Source of the DNA: Suttonella ornithocola
Lineage (GTDB): Bacteria; Pseudomonadota; Gammaproteobacteria; Cardiobacteriales; Cardiobacteriaceae
Direction of reading: 5' to 3'
NCBI RefSeq assembly: GCF_001889065.1
Contig: NZ_LWHB01000157.1
Span: forward strand, 1-6,535
DNA: 6,535 bases
This document shows positions 6,002 through 6,535 of this stretch, piece after piece. A program made the position numbers and the translations under genes. Within the stretch, counting starts at the first letter, position 1; every line of letters starts with the position of its first letter. The notes beneath the pieces were generated by a model, which ran no database searches, was not told the DNA's origin, and saw only the letters and a list, made by a program, of their open reading frames with translations.

Positions 6002-6264
6002 TCAAACCCAACTATAATTAATATAATGGAAGAGTAAGTCAAATACCTTAAAATGATTCACCAGCTTTTTAGAAAAACAGCAAGTCTTTCGAAAGACTCG
6101 CCTCATTCTTTGTCTAAAGCGATTATTATTACCTTCAATATCCGTAGCATATCGTTTAGCTATCTTTTTAACGTTACCATCAAAAGCTGTTAAGAACCTA
6201 TCTCAATTATCACAACAAATACAACTAAAACTTATTCCTAATGTCCCAAGTTTAGCTCTCAGTT
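6002..6264 (-). pseudogene. IS1-family transposase, C-terminal fragment
   Basis: In the reading frame matching the left copy this gives 86 sense-or-nonsense codons and a natural TGA at 6002-6004. Recognisable segments are LRAKLGTLGISF, CICCDN, KRYATDIEGNNNRFRQ and the C-terminus RVFRKTCCFSKK...HYINYSWV. The Trp of the CDNWDSF segment seen in the left copy is a TGA stop here. The N-terminal two thirds are missing because of the IS3-type junction at 6264/6265. It supplies the C-terminal end that the left copy loses at the window edge. It cannot encode an active transposase. Confidence 0.85.
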
Positions 6265-6535
6265 TCCTATAGTAAAAGTCCACTAAACAGGTTACACATA
6301 GCTGTATGGCATACTCATCAGAGTATCGACAAATGCTATATCTATCATCTCTTGAGTGGCCAGCTCAACATCTCTTAAGCCTTGCCATTGTGGTTTGTCA
6401 TATTTAATGACCTCCGCTTTGTATAGTTTGTTGACACTCTTTGCCAATGCATTGTCATAGGCATCGCCGGTTCGCCCTACCGATGCCTTTATGCCGGCTT
6501 CTTTCAGTCTTTCGCTGTAACCTATAGATAAGTAC
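6265..6535 (-). mobile_element. IS3-family element, 3' end, running off the window
   Basis: The sequence from 6265 has no counterpart in the left IS1 copy and encodes the C-terminal part of an IS3-type transposase on the minus strand. The outer tip is TCCTATAGTAAAAGTCCACT (6265-6284). The other end lies beyond 6535, so neither the full inverted repeats nor a target duplication can be checked. It appears to have inserted into, or recombined with, the right IS1 copy. Confidence 0.7.
6292..6535 (-). pseudogene. IS3-family transposase (OrfB), C-terminal part, degenerate
   Basis: Eighty codons and a stop (TAA at 6292-6294) are visible on the minus strand; the gene continues past the window. The protein reads YLSIGYSERLKEAGI, then SVGRTGDAYDNALAK and LYKAEVIKYDKPQWQGL, then DVELATQEMID, which matches the end of the IS3 integrase-type catalytic domain. 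Two features mark it as decayed. The third catalytic residue, Glu in the usual DNALAE motif, is Lys (AAG). After VELATQEMID the usual W(F/Y)N-R ending is replaced by about 15 unrelated residues and an early stop. I call it a pseudogene, though the upstream part cannot be inspected. Confidence 0.75.

Larger units (their letters stand above)
5978..6264 (-). mobile_element. IS1-family insertion sequence, right copy, truncated by an IS3-type element
   Basis: The element starts with its 3'-side terminal repeat (5978-5997, GTAGTGGTTTGAAAAGTATG on the plus strand), contains the last third of the transposase on the minus strand, and stops abruptly. Homology to the left copy runs through TTTAGCTCTCAGTT (6251-6264) and ends at 6264/6265, where IS3-type sequence begins. 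Orientation is the same as the left copy. The two share roughly nine bases in ten over the overlap. Confidence 0.85.

Overview
This is an AT-rich window from a bacterium. The gene set (GntP-type gluconate transporter, bacterial GntK and Gnd, IS1- and IS3-family elements) fits a low-GC gammaproteobacterium, but no 16S or other marker is present and I cannot name the genus.

Layout, left to right. Positions 1-710 are an IS1-family insertion sequence whose transposase is broken by a nonsense codon and frameshifts; its 5'-side inverted repeat is at 691-710. Positions 711-787 hold a long perfect palindrome at the end of the gluconate operon. Positions 788-4165, minus strand, are a two-gene gluconate operon: a gntP-family gluconate:H+ symporter, then a single-chain fusion of gluconate kinase (GntK) and 6-phosphogluconate dehydrogenase (Gnd). 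Positions 4166-4897 are a very AT-rich 732-bp gap without a convincing gene. Positions 4898-5896, minus strand, encode an ornithine cyclodeaminase/mu-crystallin family protein with its own ribosome binding site and rho-independent terminator. Positions 5978-6264 are the 3' end of a second, diverged copy of the same IS1-type element in the same orientation. It is cut at 6264/6265 by the end of an IS3-family element that runs off the window and whose transposase carries a Lys where the catalytic Glu should be.

How the genes work together: GntP imports gluconate, the GntK half phosphorylates it to 6-phosphogluconate, and the Gnd half oxidatively decarboxylates that to ribulose 5-phosphate. So one transporter and one polypeptide would carry gluconate into the pentose phosphate pathway. 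The Gnd half has an acidic residue where NADP-specific enzymes have Asn-Arg, which suggests an NAD-preferring, catabolic form. The cyclodeaminase-family enzyme is transcribed separately, lacks the cyclodeaminase catalytic Asp, and is more likely an imino-acid reductase or amino-acid dehydrogenase; I see no direct metabolic link to gluconate.

The metabolic block lies between two same-orientation IS1 remnants, like a decayed composite transposon, although independent insertions explain it equally well. I found no defence system, CRISPR array, RNA gene or clearly new system. The points most worth a second look are the fusion enzyme with its cofactor site, the IS bracketing and nested decay, and the palindrome that shares an 11-mer with the IS3 tip.
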